From NCBI RefSeq assembly GCF_012911025.1, contig NZ_WUEI01000038.1, positions 1 through 39,942 of the forward strand: a stretch of 39,942 bases of DNA, read 5' to 3'. This document shows, in pieces, positions 1 through 6,392 of this stretch. The first letter of the stretch is position 1. The number at the start of each line of letters is the position of its first letter. A program made the position numbers and the translations under genes. Under the pieces are notes generated by a model that was not told the origin of the DNA, did not search any database, and saw nothing but the letters and a program-made list of their open reading frames with translations. The stretch comes from Azoarcus sp. TTM-91. Its GTDB lineage: Bacteria; Pseudomonadota; Gammaproteobacteria; Burkholderiales; Rhodocyclaceae.

Positions 1-1
1 C

Positions 2-259
2 GGCTACCCCGCCTGCCCCGACCACACGGTAAAGGCGGCGCTGTTCCAGTTGCTCGATGTACCCACCAACACCGGCATGGGCCTCACCGAATCCATGGCC
101 ATGACGCCGGCCGCCGCAGTCAGCGGTTTCTACTTCGCCCACCCGGAAAGCCACTACTTCGCCATCAGCAAGATCGGCAAAGATCAGCTTGCGGACTGGG
201 CAGGGCGCACCGGGCTGGCGGAAGAAGCGGCGGCGCGCTGGTTGGCACCGCTGTTGTAA
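2..259 (+). CDS. metH: Methionine synthase (cobalamin-dependent), C-terminal fragment
   Basis: The last 85 codons of a gene that begins before the window. The reading frame opens with YPACPDHT and continues with [25 protein letters not shown] and a closing RWLAPLL, which are hallmarks of the MetH activation domain (the S-adenosylmethionine-binding reactivation module at the C-terminus). MetH transfers a methyl group from methyltetrahydrofolate to homocysteine through cobalamin in the cytoplasm, and this domain supports reductive re-methylation of oxidised cobalamin. The fragment ends at a normal TAA, at the usual place for the family. It looks intact and probably marks the core-chromosome edge beside the integron. 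Confidence 0.93.
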   Translation, partial: GYPACPDHTVKAALFQLLDVPTNTGMGLTESMAMTPAAAVSGFYFAHPESHYFAISKIGKDQLADWAGRTGLAEEAAARWLAPLL

Positions 260-282
260 ATCGCGCCGGGCGTTGCGATGAA

Positions 283-305
283 GGCTGCCCGCTCGACGGG
301 CAGCC
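283..305. terminator. Hairpin between metH and the toxin gene
   Basis: A perfect 9-bp inverted repeat, GGCTGCCCG and CGGGCAGCC, is separated by a 5-base loop (CTCGA). It lies 24 bases after the metH stop and 11 bases before the stop of the convergent toxin gene, where a shared terminator would be expected. No T-run follows, so intrinsic termination is only probable. Confidence 0.5.
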
Positions 306-315
306 GTATACCCTG

Positions 316-612
316 TCAGCTTGAGGTGTAGCCGGCTTCCCGCTGATGACGAACTGCGAGTACCAGGACCACGTCGCGGACTTCGTCGTAGTCGTACAGT
401 GCCAGGTAGCCCGTGCGTCCGCGCGAAACGACCAGTTCGCGCATGTCCTGCTCCGCGGGGCGCCCGATCAGCGGATGGTTTTCGAGCATCTGCAAGGCTT
501 CGGCAATCAAGTCGACCGTCAGCAGAGCAAGGGCCGGCTCGGTTTCGAGCAGAAAGTCGGTAAGCCGCTCGAGATCCTCGAGTGCCCGCCGGGTGTAAAT
601 CAATCGCGCCAA
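316..612 (-). CDS. RelE/ParE-family toxin
   Basis: A 98-residue protein that begins MARLIYTRRALEDLERL and carries GRPAEQDMRELVV, YLALYDYDEVRDVVLVLAVRHQREAGY. This is the pattern of the RelE/ParE superfamily: an N-terminal helical hairpin, the GRP turn, an R-ELV strand and a C-terminal RHxRE strand. ParE members poison DNA gyrase, while RelE members cleave mRNA; the RHQREAGY ending resembles ParE. Its start overlaps the end of the antitoxin gene by 13 bases, so translation is probably coupled. The pair sits between metH and the integrase gene on the same strand as the integrase and has no attC, so it is not a cassette. Length matches the family and the gene appears intact. Confidence 0.88.
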   Translation of the reverse strand: MARLIYTRRALEDLERLTDFLLETEPALALLTVDLIAEALQMLENHPLIGRPAEQDMRELVVSRGRTGYLALYDYDEVRDVVLVLAVRHQREAGYTSS

Positions 613-884
613 GGCTTGGCCTTCGGCTTGGAAACGGCCTCCCCGCTTGCGCGCGCCCGAATGTAGGCATGGACCTCGGCTGCGGCATAGCCCTCCCCGG
701 ATTCGAGCGTTTCATCCCTCGATGCAAGTGCATCGGCAACGAAGGCCACCCGCTTTTCCGCGGCGACCGCCGCTGCGCGGATGGCCTCGACCATGAACGC
801 ATGGGGGCTGACGCCTTGCAGCTTTGCCGCCGCCATTGCGAGCTGCTTCACGTGCTCAGGGAGCTTCAACGAGGTTGTCGTCAT
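600..884 (-). CDS. Ribbon-helix-helix antitoxin for the adjacent ParE toxin
   Basis: A 94-residue protein beginning MTTTSLKLPEHVKQLAMAAAKLQGVSPHAFMVEAI. A short basic-polar strand (TTTSLKLP) followed by two helices is the ribbon-helix-helix DNA-binding fold of CopG/ParD-type antitoxins. The C-terminal half (about residues 45-94) should wrap and neutralise the toxin. The ATG at 884 was chosen because GGAG lies about 8 bases upstream and the RHH fold starts right there; a longer frame to 920 adds residues unlike the family. It lies upstream of, and overlaps, the toxin gene, the usual antitoxin-first order, so autoregulation through the RHH domain is expected. The operator was not identified. 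Confidence 0.85.
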   Translation of the reverse strand: MTTTSLKLPEHVKQLAMAAAKLQGVSPHAFMVEAIRAAAVAAEKRVAFVADALASRDETLESGEGYAAAEVHAYIRARASGEAVSKPKAKPWRD

Positions 885-969
885 GTGCGTACTCCATACC
901 AGGTGATACCAAAGTAGCACCCGAAGGCCATGCAGGCAACGGACACCCGGCGCCGTGCAGGTCTGCGCA

Positions 970-1995
970 TCAGAGTTGGTCCAGCGGACTTGTTACGCCC
1001 CGACCACCCTTGTTCAGCACATGGGTGTAGATCATCGTCGTCGACACATCGGCGTGGCCGAGCAGTTCCTGCACGGTGCGGATGTCGTAGCCGCCTTCGA
1101 GCAGGTGGGTGGCGAACGAGTGGCGCAGCGTGTGCACCGTAACATGGCGGGCGATGCCGGCTCTCTTCACCGCATTGCGCAGCGCCCGCTGCAGGCGCTC
1201 TTCGTACAGGTGATGCCGCCTGCGCACGCCCGAACGGGGATCGACCGAGAGCGTCGGCGATGGCCACACCCAGAACCATGGCCAGGACTCCGCTGCACGC
1301 GGGTATTTGCGCGCGAGGGACTCGGACATCTCCACTCCGGGAATCTTGTCCGCGCGGTCCTGCGCCCATAACAGGTGCGCTCTGTGCAGCTGTTCGCGCA
1401 AGGCGCTACCGCATCGGTCGGGCAACATCACCACGCGGTCCTTGTTGCCCTTGCCTTCGCGCACCACGATCAACCGGCGTTGAAAGTCGACATCCTTCAC
1501 CCGCAGCCGCAGCGCTTCCATCAGGCGCATCCCGGTGCCATAAACCAAGCGCGCCAGATCGGCGATGGGCCCCTCCATGGCATCCAGCAGCGCGCTCACC
1601 TCTTCGCGCGACAAGACCGACGGCAGCCGAACGGGCGTCTTGGGGCGCTCGAACTCCGATAGCCAGGGTAGATCGACACCCAGCACGTTGCGATAGAGGA
1701 ACAGCAGCGCGGCCAGTGCCTGCTTGTGGGTGGAGACCGCAACCTTCCGGTCCGTCGCAAGCCAGCTCAAGAACTGCTCGATCTCGGTCGCACCCATCTC
1801 GCGGGGATGCCGCAGGCTGTGGAAGCGGACGAAGGCACGAACCCAATAGACATACTGCTGTTCGGTTCGTAAGCTGTAGTGCTTATACCGAATGCGTTCC
1901 CGAACCTGGTCGAGCAGTCGGACCGCTGTCAGCGGTGGAGCAGGCGGCTCGCTCCGAGGTCTGCGGGGTTTGTCGGTTCGGTTATGACTGTTCAT
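970..1995 (-). CDS. intI: Integron integrase IntI
   Basis: A 341-residue tyrosine recombinase that inserts and excises gene cassettes by recombining attI with folded single-stranded attC. The N-terminal core-binding domain reads [29 protein letters not shown]. The catalytic domain has [10 protein letters not shown] (first Arg), [12 protein letters not shown] (His and second Arg), [15 protein letters not shown] (His and nucleophile Tyr). The integron-specific insert is present ([20 protein letters not shown]), which separates IntI from phage and XerCD recombinases. It aligns from memory along its length with class 1 IntI. I chose ATG 1995; an upstream ATG (2028) or TTG (2031) with a weak AGGA is possible but would put the LexA box inside the gene. 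It is divergent from the cassette array, as usual, and appears intact. Confidence 0.95.
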   Translation of the reverse strand: MNSHNRTDKPRRPRSEPPAPPLTAVRLLDQVRERIRYKHYSLRTEQQYVYWVRAFVRFHSLRHPREMGATEIEQFLSWLATDRKVAVSTHKQALAALLFLYRNVLGVDLPWLSEFERPKTPVRLPSVLSREEVSALLDAMEGPIADLARLVYGTGMRLMEALRLRVKDVDFQRRLIVVREGKGNKDRVVMLPDRCGSALREQLHRAHLLWAQDRADKIPGVEMSESLARKYPRAAESWPWFWVWPSPTLSVDPRSGVRRRHHLYEERLQRALRNAVKRAGIARHVTVHTLRHSFATHLLEGGYDIRTVQELLGHADVSTTMIYTHVLNKGGRGVTSPLDQL

Positions 1996-2003
1996 AAATA
2001 CAG
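1988..2003. promoter_or_regulatory. LexA (SOS) box at the intI start
   Basis: The sequence CTGTTCATAAATACAG fits the proteobacterial LexA consensus CTGT-N8-ACAG exactly at all eight fixed positions. It overlaps the chosen intI start codon and the candidate -10 element. SOS control of integron integrases by LexA is established for class 1 and Vibrio integrons, where the box also overlaps the intI promoter. Here it implies that DNA damage or uptake of single-stranded DNA would raise cassette shuffling. Confidence 0.85.
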
Positions 2004-2031
2004 TATATTCATGAAACGCCAATGTCATCAA
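2002..2031 (-). promoter_or_regulatory. Candidate intI promoter overlapped by the LexA box
   Basis: Reading the minus strand, TTGATG (2031-2026) and TATACT (2007-2002) are separated by 18 bases, a fair sigma-70 match. Transcription would start near 1995, implying a leaderless or very short-leader message if ATG 1995 is used. On the plus strand TATATT (2004-2009) could be the -10 of a divergent cassette promoter Pc, but its -35 is poor. The -10/LexA overlap is visible; promoter activity is inferred. Confidence 0.45.
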
Positions 2032-2059
2032 TCACTTCGTCCTGCGGGGGCCGACCGGA

Positions 2060-2114
2060 TATACCGCAGGGTTCAGAACGAGTCCGCAGAACTGCGGGCT
2101 AAAACACGTTGGGC
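2060..2114 (+). other. attI primary recombination site
   Basis: The site ends in the core GTTGGGC (2108-2114), preceded by GGGCTAAAACAC, which closely resembles the end of class 1 attI (CCCTAAAACAAAGTTAGGC). Two CCGCAG repeats at 2064 and 2084, 20 bases apart, may be the accessory integrase-binding direct repeats of attI. The site lies between intI and the first cassette, as expected. The outer limit is approximate. Confidence 0.8.
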
Positions 2115-2133
2115 GCACTAATTGAATGCACCG

Positions 2134-2913
2134 ATGACCAAGAATTGCTGGATATGCGGCGGGATCGCTGATAGTGCGGAGCATCGCCTAAAAAAGAGCG
2201 ACTTGGTGCGGGCTCACGGGCGAGGCCCCTATGTGGGCTCGTCAGAGCTATTACACTTTCGAGCCGGAAAACAAACGCAAATACAGGGACCGGGCTCGAA
2301 AACTGTGAAGTACGCGCCGAACTTGTGCCAATACTGCAATAGTACATATACCCAACCCTTTGATCGTGCATACGATCAGTTTATCGATTGGGCGATGAGT
2401 AACGAGGAATTGGTGCTCCGTCGCAGATTCATAGACTTTGAAGAGGTCTTCGGGGACGGATGGGAAACGTTACAGCGTAACCTCTACAAGTACTTTGCTA
2501 AATCATTCGGATGTAGATTGGTTGATGCCGGCGTTTCCGTGCCAGAAGATATGGTCGAGCTTCTTGGAAAAGAACGCTTTCGTACCGGGCTCCGTCTGAG
2601 CTTCGCGGTCAATGAGGACATCCTCCTAATTCCCCATAAATATCGGCATGGCTTTATTGGAAAGGCCGATCTTTTTAGCTGGGGGCCGCGCGAATCAACC
2701 GTTCCACCGGAGTCGTTCACATGGAACGAGCATGTTTCTTGGCTAACGGCATGTTATTGGTACAACCGCGCCGTCGACGGAGTATATGGTTCTGAATGGG
2801 TGGCAGACGCCAAAGTTGTTTATTTCGGCAGCTTCGCTCCCCTCGACGAAAATTCCAGAGCTGAATTTATTGAGAAGACCAAGAGTCTCGATGAGTCGAA
2901 AGGACAAGAATAG
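2134..2913 (+). CDS. Cassette 1: HNH-like zinc-finger protein
   Basis: A 259-residue cassette protein. Its N-terminus has CWICGG, then AEHRLKKSD, then LCQYCN about 60 residues further on. Two CxxC knuckles around an xEHxxxKSx segment is the layout of HNH-type nuclease and related zinc-binding domains (compare C-x2-C...EHxxPK...C-x2-C-N). The His-Asn-His catalytic set is not clearly complete, so nuclease activity is uncertain. Residues 80-259 have no recognised domain; they are rich in Trp and aromatic residues (WNEHVSWLTACYWYNRAVDG). The ATG at 2134 was preferred to TTG at 2122. The TAG stop abuts the R'' box of the attC. Composition is AT-rich, typical of a mobile cassette. A defence role is only a guess. 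Confidence 0.7.
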   Translation: MTKNCWICGGIADSAEHRLKKSDLVRAHGRGPYVGSSELLHFRAGKQTQIQGPGSKTVKYAPNLCQYCNSTYTQPFDRAYDQFIDWAMSNEELVLRRRFIDFEEVFGDGWETLQRNLYKYFAKSFGCRLVDAGVSVPEDMVELLGKERFRTGLRLSFAVNEDILLIPHKYRHGFIGKADLFSWGPRESTVPPESFTWNEHVSWLTACYWYNRAVDGVYGSEWVADAKVVYFGSFAPLDENSRAEFIEKTKSLDESKGQE

Positions 2914-2983
2914 GCCCAACCAATGCTTGCAGCGGACGGTCAACGGCTACGCCGTTGCCGCCCGCTGAAGGCCGTCGTTAGAC
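2914..2983 (+). other. attC site of cassette 1
   Basis: A 70-base imperfect palindrome with R'' GCCCAAC (2914-2920) and R' GTTAGAC (2977-2983). The central hairpin CAACGGCTACGCCGTTG forms the loop end. R'' is the reverse complement of the core GTTGGGC that opens this cassette in attI. Confidence 0.9.
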
Positions 2984-2988
2984 ATCGC

Positions 2989-3774
2989 ATGCCGTTCGCA
3001 CTCTTCATCAGCTCTACATTTGCCGATCTTGAACGGCATCGCGCGCTAGTTCGTGAAGCGATTTCGCGCCTAGAGCATCAGTCGAAGGCTATGGAATTGT
3101 TCGGAGCGCTCCCGGAAACGCCAAAAGAGGAGTGCCTTCGTCTAGTCCGGTCCGCCAATACCTATGTCGGCATTTTTGGCATGCGCTATGGAAGTATCGA
3201 CCCAATCACGGGTAAGTCGCTTACTCAGCTTGAATACGAAGAGGCGATTGCATTGCGGCTGCCTTGTCTCATCTACGTAATCGACGAGAATTCCCATGCG
3301 GTCTTGCCGAAGCATGTAGAGACAGGCGCACCAGCAGAACAATTAGTTCAATTGAAAGCCACTCTGAAGAAATCACACGTCGTCCAATTCTTCTCGTCGC
3401 CCGAGGACTTGGCGAGCAAGGTCACTCAAGATGTCGTTCGCCTCGCGGGCGCAATCTCAAAGGCGCCGACGGCACAGGTGCTGTCGCAGATCGCGAGCAA
3501 TGCAGTTCTTCGTCATCCCCTCACTGCGCTGAGGTTCGATTTCTTGAGTAAAAAGACCGCGCACTTGTTCAACCATGACGTTCCCGATTCGGTGTTACGC
3601 GAAGCTTTGGAACTCGTGATCGCCGGGGATAACATGGCTGCGGCATTTGTTCTTAGTCGCGGCACGCCCATGCCGCTTGATGACGCTGTGGACGGTCTCA
3701 TGGGTGTTGAAAAGGTGCTCATCGAGATAATGGAGAAATACAGAGCATCGTCCTCGGAGAAAAGCGATGTCTAA
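2989..3774 (+). CDS. Cassette 2: DUF4062-domain protein
   Basis: A 261-residue protein whose first 100 residues match DUF4062: FALFISSTFADLERHRALVREAI, then ECLRLVRSANTYVGIFGMRYGSID, then TQLEYEEAIALRLPCLIYVIDE. DUF4062 has a TIR/SEFIR-like alpha-beta fold and often caps STAND NTPases and other bacterial immune proteins. Here it is attached to a helical C-terminal half (about residues 140-261) with no NTPase motif, so this may be a stand-alone sensor or effector. ATG 2989 lies 6 bases after the upstream attC core. The TAA stop lies inside the R'' box GTCTAAC. Possible anti-phage function is inferred from the domain alone. Confidence 0.75.
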   Translation: MPFALFISSTFADLERHRALVREAISRLEHQSKAMELFGALPETPKEECLRLVRSANTYVGIFGMRYGSIDPITGKSLTQLEYEEAIALRLPCLIYVIDENSHAVLPKHVETGAPAEQLVQLKATLKKSHVVQFFSSPEDLASKVTQDVVRLAGAISKAPTAQVLSQIASNAVLRHPLTALRFDFLSKKTAHLFNHDVPDSVLREALELVIAGDNMAAAFVLSRGTPMPLDDAVDGLMGVEKVLIEIMEKYRASSSEKSDV

Positions 3775-3837
3775 CCCTGCGGTCCACACGGACCTTGCGC
3801 GAAAAGCCGCGCAAGGCCGGTGACCTCCACGTTAGAG
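3769..3837 (+). other. attC site of cassette 2
   Basis: A 69-base site with R'' GTCTAAC (3769-3775) and R' GTTAGAG (3831-3837). The inner hairpin CCTTGCGCG-aaaagc-CGCGCAAGG is near perfect. R'' complements the cassette's own opening core GTTAGAC. The R' departs from GTTRRRY at its last base, and the departure is mirrored in the next cassette's R''. Confidence 0.9.
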
Positions 3838-3846
3838 CGCACAACC

Positions 3847-4137
3847 ATGCGGTCCGCCAATACCACACACGCTGCCCCGAAGGAGTTGGACCAACTTCAA
3901 GAGCTTGCTCGAATCGCCACACGAAAAGCGCTCGAGGAATACGAACAGATCCCAAAGGAATGGGAGGCAAATCTCACACTTGGAACGTTTTTCGATGGTG
4001 AGGACAGAATCTTTGAGTTGTACGTGGCCACAGACAAGCCAAAGGATGCAATCGTAATCAGTTCAGCGCGTGTGAATCGCAAGAGCCGTTCGGTTCAAGT
4101 CACCATCACCAACCTAAAGAAGAGGGAGACTCCTTGA
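3847..4137 (+). CDS. Cassette 3: uncharacterised protein
   Basis: A 96-residue soluble protein that I do not recognise. An N-terminal helix rich in Glu, Lys and Leu (about residues 12-35, ELDQLQELARIATRKALEEY) precedes an alternating hydrophobic region (LTLGTFFDGEDRIFELYVA, DAIVISSARVNRKSRSVQVTITNL) that looks like three or four beta strands. No signal peptide, membrane segment or catalytic motif is seen. The ATG at 3847 begins 10 bases after the upstream attC core; a frame beginning at 3820 would start inside attC. The small helix-plus-sheet size is similar to many immunity proteins, but no family can be named. Confidence 0.65.
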   Translation: MRSANTTHAAPKELDQLQELARIATRKALEEYEQIPKEWEANLTLGTFFDGEDRIFELYVATDKPKDAIVISSARVNRKSRSVQVTITNLKKRETP

Positions 4138-4231
4138 CTCTCGCGCTCAAAGTCATCGCTTGTTATCCGTCAGCTTTCCTTGCACGCACCGCCCGTTCTC
4201 GTCCATCTGGTGGGCGTTTCGAGGCAGTGCG

Positions 4232-4327
4232 CTCTAACCCGCCGCTCGAGGGGACCGCCGAGAAGCTGCGCTTCTCGGTCCCCTCCGCCCTTCGGGCTCC
4301 GGCGGCCCCTCAGCTAGCACGTTATGC
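4232..4327 (+). other. attC site of cassette 3
   Basis: A 96-base site with R'' CTCTAAC (4232-4238) and R' GTTATGC (4321-4327). The main stem is GGGGACCGCCGAGAAGC paired with GCTTCTCGGTCCCC, with a second hairpin CCGCCCTTCGGGC. Neither core fits the consensus perfectly, but R'' is the exact complement of this cassette's opening GTTAGAG. About 95 noncoding bases separate it from the gene stop, with nothing recognisable there. Confidence 0.88.
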
Positions 4328-4342
4328 GTCATAGAGAAAACC

Positions 4343-4711
4343 ATGCCCACTGATTTGCGTGGTATCGAATTTGATTGGTTTGCCTCCGATAGCGAGGGCA
4401 ACCTCGCTTTATTTGCCACTGCTGGCGAAGGGTTTTTCCCAGAGGCAGTTTCAAGCAATCATGTTCAGCACGCTGCAATTTCCGAGGCCATACCTACCCC
4501 CAATCTCGGCACGCCAAACGTCTGGCAAGACTACGCAGCTCTTGGCCTATTTGTTTTCGATTGGCTCCTCCCAGGAGGACCCTACAAAAAAGTGGCATCA
4601 CCGCAAAAGGTTGCAAACCACCCGCTAATGGCAAGCGTTCTCACCATTTCTGATCTTCCACAATTTGCTGCCTCGTTCCACAACACGGCCACGGTAGAGT
4701 CATGGCCCTGA
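4343..4711 (+). CDS. Cassette 4: uncharacterised immunity-like protein
   Basis: A 122-residue protein with the opening RGIEFDWFASDSEGNLALFATAGEGFFPEAV, then NVWQDYAALGLFVFDWLLPGGPYKKVASP. The pattern 'E-D-W-F/I-x-x-D-x-x-G-x-x-x-x-F-x-T-A-G-x-G-x-x-P' followed by a Trp/Tyr/Asp segment and FVFDW resembles small hypothetical proteins often found in immunity or polymorphic-toxin settings. I cannot name the Pfam family, and the resemblance is from memory. No signal peptide or membrane helix is seen. ATG 4343 lies 15 bases after the attC core. TGA 4711 is one base before the R'' box, so the cassette is tightly packed. Confidence 0.65.
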   Translation: MPTDLRGIEFDWFASDSEGNLALFATAGEGFFPEAVSSNHVQHAAISEAIPTPNLGTPNVWQDYAALGLFVFDWLLPGGPYKKVASPQKVANHPLMASVLTISDLPQFAASFHNTATVESWP

Positions 4712-4712
4712 C

Positions 4713-4802
4713 GCATAACACTGCGGTCAAGGCCGCTCCCTCCGGTCGCTGGACGCTGCGCGATAAAGCTTCGCGCAGCGCCCCTTACCTACAACGTTAG
4801 AC
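4713..4802 (+). other. attC site of cassette 4
   Basis: A 90-base site with R'' GCATAAC (4713-4719) and R' GTTAGAC (4796-4802). R'' complements the unusual opening core GTTATGC of the same cassette. The inner stem GGCGCTGCGCGA region shares GGACGCTGCGCGATAAAGC with attC 6. Confidence 0.9.
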
Positions 4803-4804
4803 CT

Positions 4805-5239
4805 ATGAGCCAAATAGCTGAGCACTCGCGGTTTTGGGATGGTTCGGAGCCTGGCTGGGTGGTCATCCAACACAGTGAGGATCATTTCGTTGTGTCTGTC
4901 GCTTTTGGGGAGGGCGGAGCACAAAGCAAAGACATACAGGCGCTTCGTATCGTCTCCACAGATTGGGCACAAAGGCCAGCAGCCCAAGCCTTGTCCCAGT
5001 TGAAAGGCAAGAGCGAGGTTGTGCTTGGGTCATTTGAATCATCAGCAGCTCGCAAGCTGGTGGAGCACTGTCAGTCATTGCAGCTATCCGCCGCAGCAGA
5101 TCCTCAAAGAGTTACCAGCCTCTCCCTCTTCAATGAGATTACAAAAACGTTCGCACTCATTGAGGACGAGCAGCTCTCAGTGACTCTCGCCAAGGAAGCA
5201 ATCTCACATGGCATTCCGGTTCGCCATTCAACGGTCTAA
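4805..5239 (+). CDS. Cassette 5: uncharacterised protein
   Basis: A 144-residue soluble protein I do not recognise. It opens HSRFWDGSEPGWVVIQHSEDHFVVSVAFGEGG, a strand-turn-strand pattern, followed by a helical region (about residues 40-100, including RPAAQALSQLKGKSEVVLGSFESSAARKLVEHC). The C-terminus LAKEAISHGIPVRHSTV ends in the R'' box of the attC. ATG 4805 starts only 2 bases after the upstream attC core, with no room for a Shine-Dalgarno sequence other than one provided by the attC itself. No signal peptide or membrane segments. A function cannot be given. Confidence 0.65.
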   Translation: MSQIAEHSRFWDGSEPGWVVIQHSEDHFVVSVAFGEGGAQSKDIQALRIVSTDWAQRPAAQALSQLKGKSEVVLGSFESSAARKLVEHCQSLQLSAAADPQRVTSLSLFNEITKTFALIEDEQLSVTLAKEAISHGIPVRHSTV

Positions 5240-5326
5240 CCCTACAGTCAAGCGGACCGCCACAAGCTGCGCTTGTGGTTCCCTCCGCGCTTCGCGCTCC
5301 GGCGTCCGCTTACTTCCACGTTAGAG
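5234..5326 (+). other. attC site of cassette 5
   Basis: A 93-base site with R'' GTCTAAC (5234-5240) and R' GTTAGAG (5320-5326). The stem CCACAAGC-tgc-GCTTGTGG and a second hairpin GCGCTTCGCGC are visible. R'' complements the opening core GTTAGAC. It contains the TAA stop of the cassette gene. Confidence 0.9.
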
Positions 5327-5371
5327 CCTTTGTCCGTTACAGCGATCCACAATGATTTCCAGGTTGAGCGA

Positions 5372-5400
5372 TTGAAAAACCATGCCAAATTGAATATGAA
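5372..5400 (+). promoter_or_regulatory. Candidate promoter inside cassette 6
   Basis: TTGAAA (5372-5377) and TATGAA (5395-5400) are separated by exactly 17 bases, a reasonable sigma-70 promoter. It sits in an unusually long 144-base leader between the attC core and the start codon of the cassette gene, and the leader is markedly AT-rich. Most cassettes have short leaders and depend on Pc; this one may be expressed independently. Confidence 0.55.
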
Positions 5401-5470
5401 ATCGAATTGTTGCTTTGTTTTTCCGCTGAGTTTCAGCGCCACTTTGTAAATTACTTTATTGAGGTTAATC

Positions 5471-5806
5471 ATGTTAGAAGCCCTATGGTCAGTTGAATTC
5501 AAATCAAGTTTTGGTCTCGGTGGCTGCGGCGTTGCTGTGTTTGAAACTGGCCGCGTTTTTGGCGGTGATAGCACCATGATTTACGTTGGGAGTTTCAAAG
5601 TTGAAAACGGTGTCATTTACTCCGACATAAAAGTCAAGAAATACGCCAATGTTGCTGGCATGGTTTCGGTGGTCGGCATTAACGACTTCACTCTCAGAAT
5701 TACCGGCACGCCTGCACAAAACGAAATGCTCTTGTCTGGGTATGTGGTCGAAGACCCTTCGCGCAAAATCACAATCAAAGCTGTTCGCCGCGCCGAGCTT
5801 CCGTAG
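5471..5806 (+). CDS. Cassette 6: GrlR-like protein
   Basis: A 111-residue protein starting MLEALWSVEFKSSFGLGGCGVAVFETGRVFGGDSTMIYVGSF. The motifs LWSVEF, GxGVxVFExGRxxGGDS and YVGSF are those of the GrlR family (small lipocalin-like beta barrel; the founding member is the negative regulator of the enteropathogenic E. coli LEE type III secretion locus). Non-pathogenic homologues are common, and their roles are unknown. The C-terminal part (RITGTPAQNEMLLSGYVVED) supplies further strands. ATG 5471 was chosen because GAGG lies 6 bases upstream. No type III genes are in the window, so a LEE-like role is unlikely. Binding of a protein partner or small ligand is plausible. Confidence 0.72.
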   Translation: MLEALWSVEFKSSFGLGGCGVAVFETGRVFGGDSTMIYVGSFKVENGVIYSDIKVKKYANVAGMVSVVGINDFTLRITGTPAQNEMLLSGYVVEDPSRKITIKAVRRAELP

Positions 5807-5815
5807 TTTTCGCGG

Positions 5816-5902
5816 CTCTAACATGGCGCTCAACCTCGTTCGCTTCGCTCACTGGACGCTGCGCGATAAAGCCGCGCAGCGCCGGTTAGCTCTACGTTAG
5901 GC
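5816..5902 (+). other. attC site of cassette 6
   Basis: An 87-base site with R'' CTCTAAC (5816-5822) and R' GTTAGGC (5896-5902). R'' complements the opening GTTAGAG. The inner stem GCGCTGCGCG/CGCGCAGCGC is shared with attC 4. Confidence 0.9.
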
Positions 5903-5907
5903 AACTC

Positions 5908-6273
5908 ATGATCGGCCACGAAGCGCAGCAATTTAAGCACTGGCTTGAAGAAGATGGCTTGCTCGGGAAACTCCATCCTTACTCCCACGCATATGAAGCT
6001 CTGCCAGTGGATCAGTACATCATCGACCGCCACAACGCCGAGGTTAGGGAGGCTAAAGCTGTCTGGTACTCAGAGGTGGGAGATTGGTCAGTTGACGATT
6101 GGATCATTGGCTCGATGGGAAATGGCGATTACTACCTCATCTCGAAAACCGGTTCCTATACAGGGGTCTGGCAATACCATCATGAGCTGCGAGAGAAGGC
6201 GCTTTTGGCCCCGTCGCTTCGTGATTTTTATGAGTTCTGTATCTCTATTGAACGAGAGGCGGGCAATCTGTGA
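5908..6273 (+). CDS. Cassette 7: SMI1/KNR4 (SUKH)-like protein
   Basis: A 121-residue protein. The core reads WSVDDWIIGSMGNGDYYLISKTGSYTGVWQYHHE, followed by a loop and APSLRDFYEFCI. The pattern 'I-G-x-x-G-x-G-D-x-Y-x-I... V-x-x-x-x-H-E... S-L/F-x-x-F/Y' is characteristic of the SUKH superfamily (SMI1/KNR4), the most common immunity proteins against polymorphic toxins and contact-dependent inhibition. The first 55 residues are less typical, which lowers confidence. ATG 5908 starts 5 bases after the attC core. No toxin partner is nearby, which fits an orphan immunity gene carried as a cassette. Confidence 0.68.
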   Translation: MIGHEAQQFKHWLEEDGLLGKLHPYSHAYEALPVDQYIIDRHNAEVREAKAVWYSEVGDWSVDDWIIGSMGNGDYYLISKTGSYTGVWQYHHELREKALLAPSLRDFYEFCISIEREAGNL

Positions 6274-6286
6274 AAGCAACGTTATC

Positions 6287-6385
6287 GCCTAACCACTCCG
6301 TCGAGAGGAACCGCCCACAAGCTGCGCTTGTGGGTTCCCTTCGCGGCTTCGCCGCTTCGGCGGCCCCTCACGTCAAACGTTAGGC
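6287..6385 (+). other. attC site of cassette 7
   Basis: A 99-base site, the longest here, with R'' GCCTAAC (6287-6293) and R' GTTAGGC (6379-6385). Long stem GGAACCGCCCACAAGC paired with GCTTGTGGGTTCC. R'' complements the opening GTTAGGC of the cassette. Confidence 0.92.
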
Positions 6386-6392
6386 CTTGTTT

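Noticed and set aside
346..666. Open frames on the plus strand across the toxin-antitoxin genes
   Set aside because: They mirror the clearly recognisable ParE and RHH genes on the other strand and have no family features.
5248..5577. Minus-strand frame of 109 codons over attC 5 and cassette 6
   Set aside because: It reads through attC palindromes and the complement of the GrlR-like gene; no start context and no family features.
6281..6287. GTTATCG just before the cassette 7 R'' box as another attC core
   Set aside because: It does not fit the GTTRRRY consensus well and the true R'' GCCTAAC follows at once; the complement rule supports the latter.
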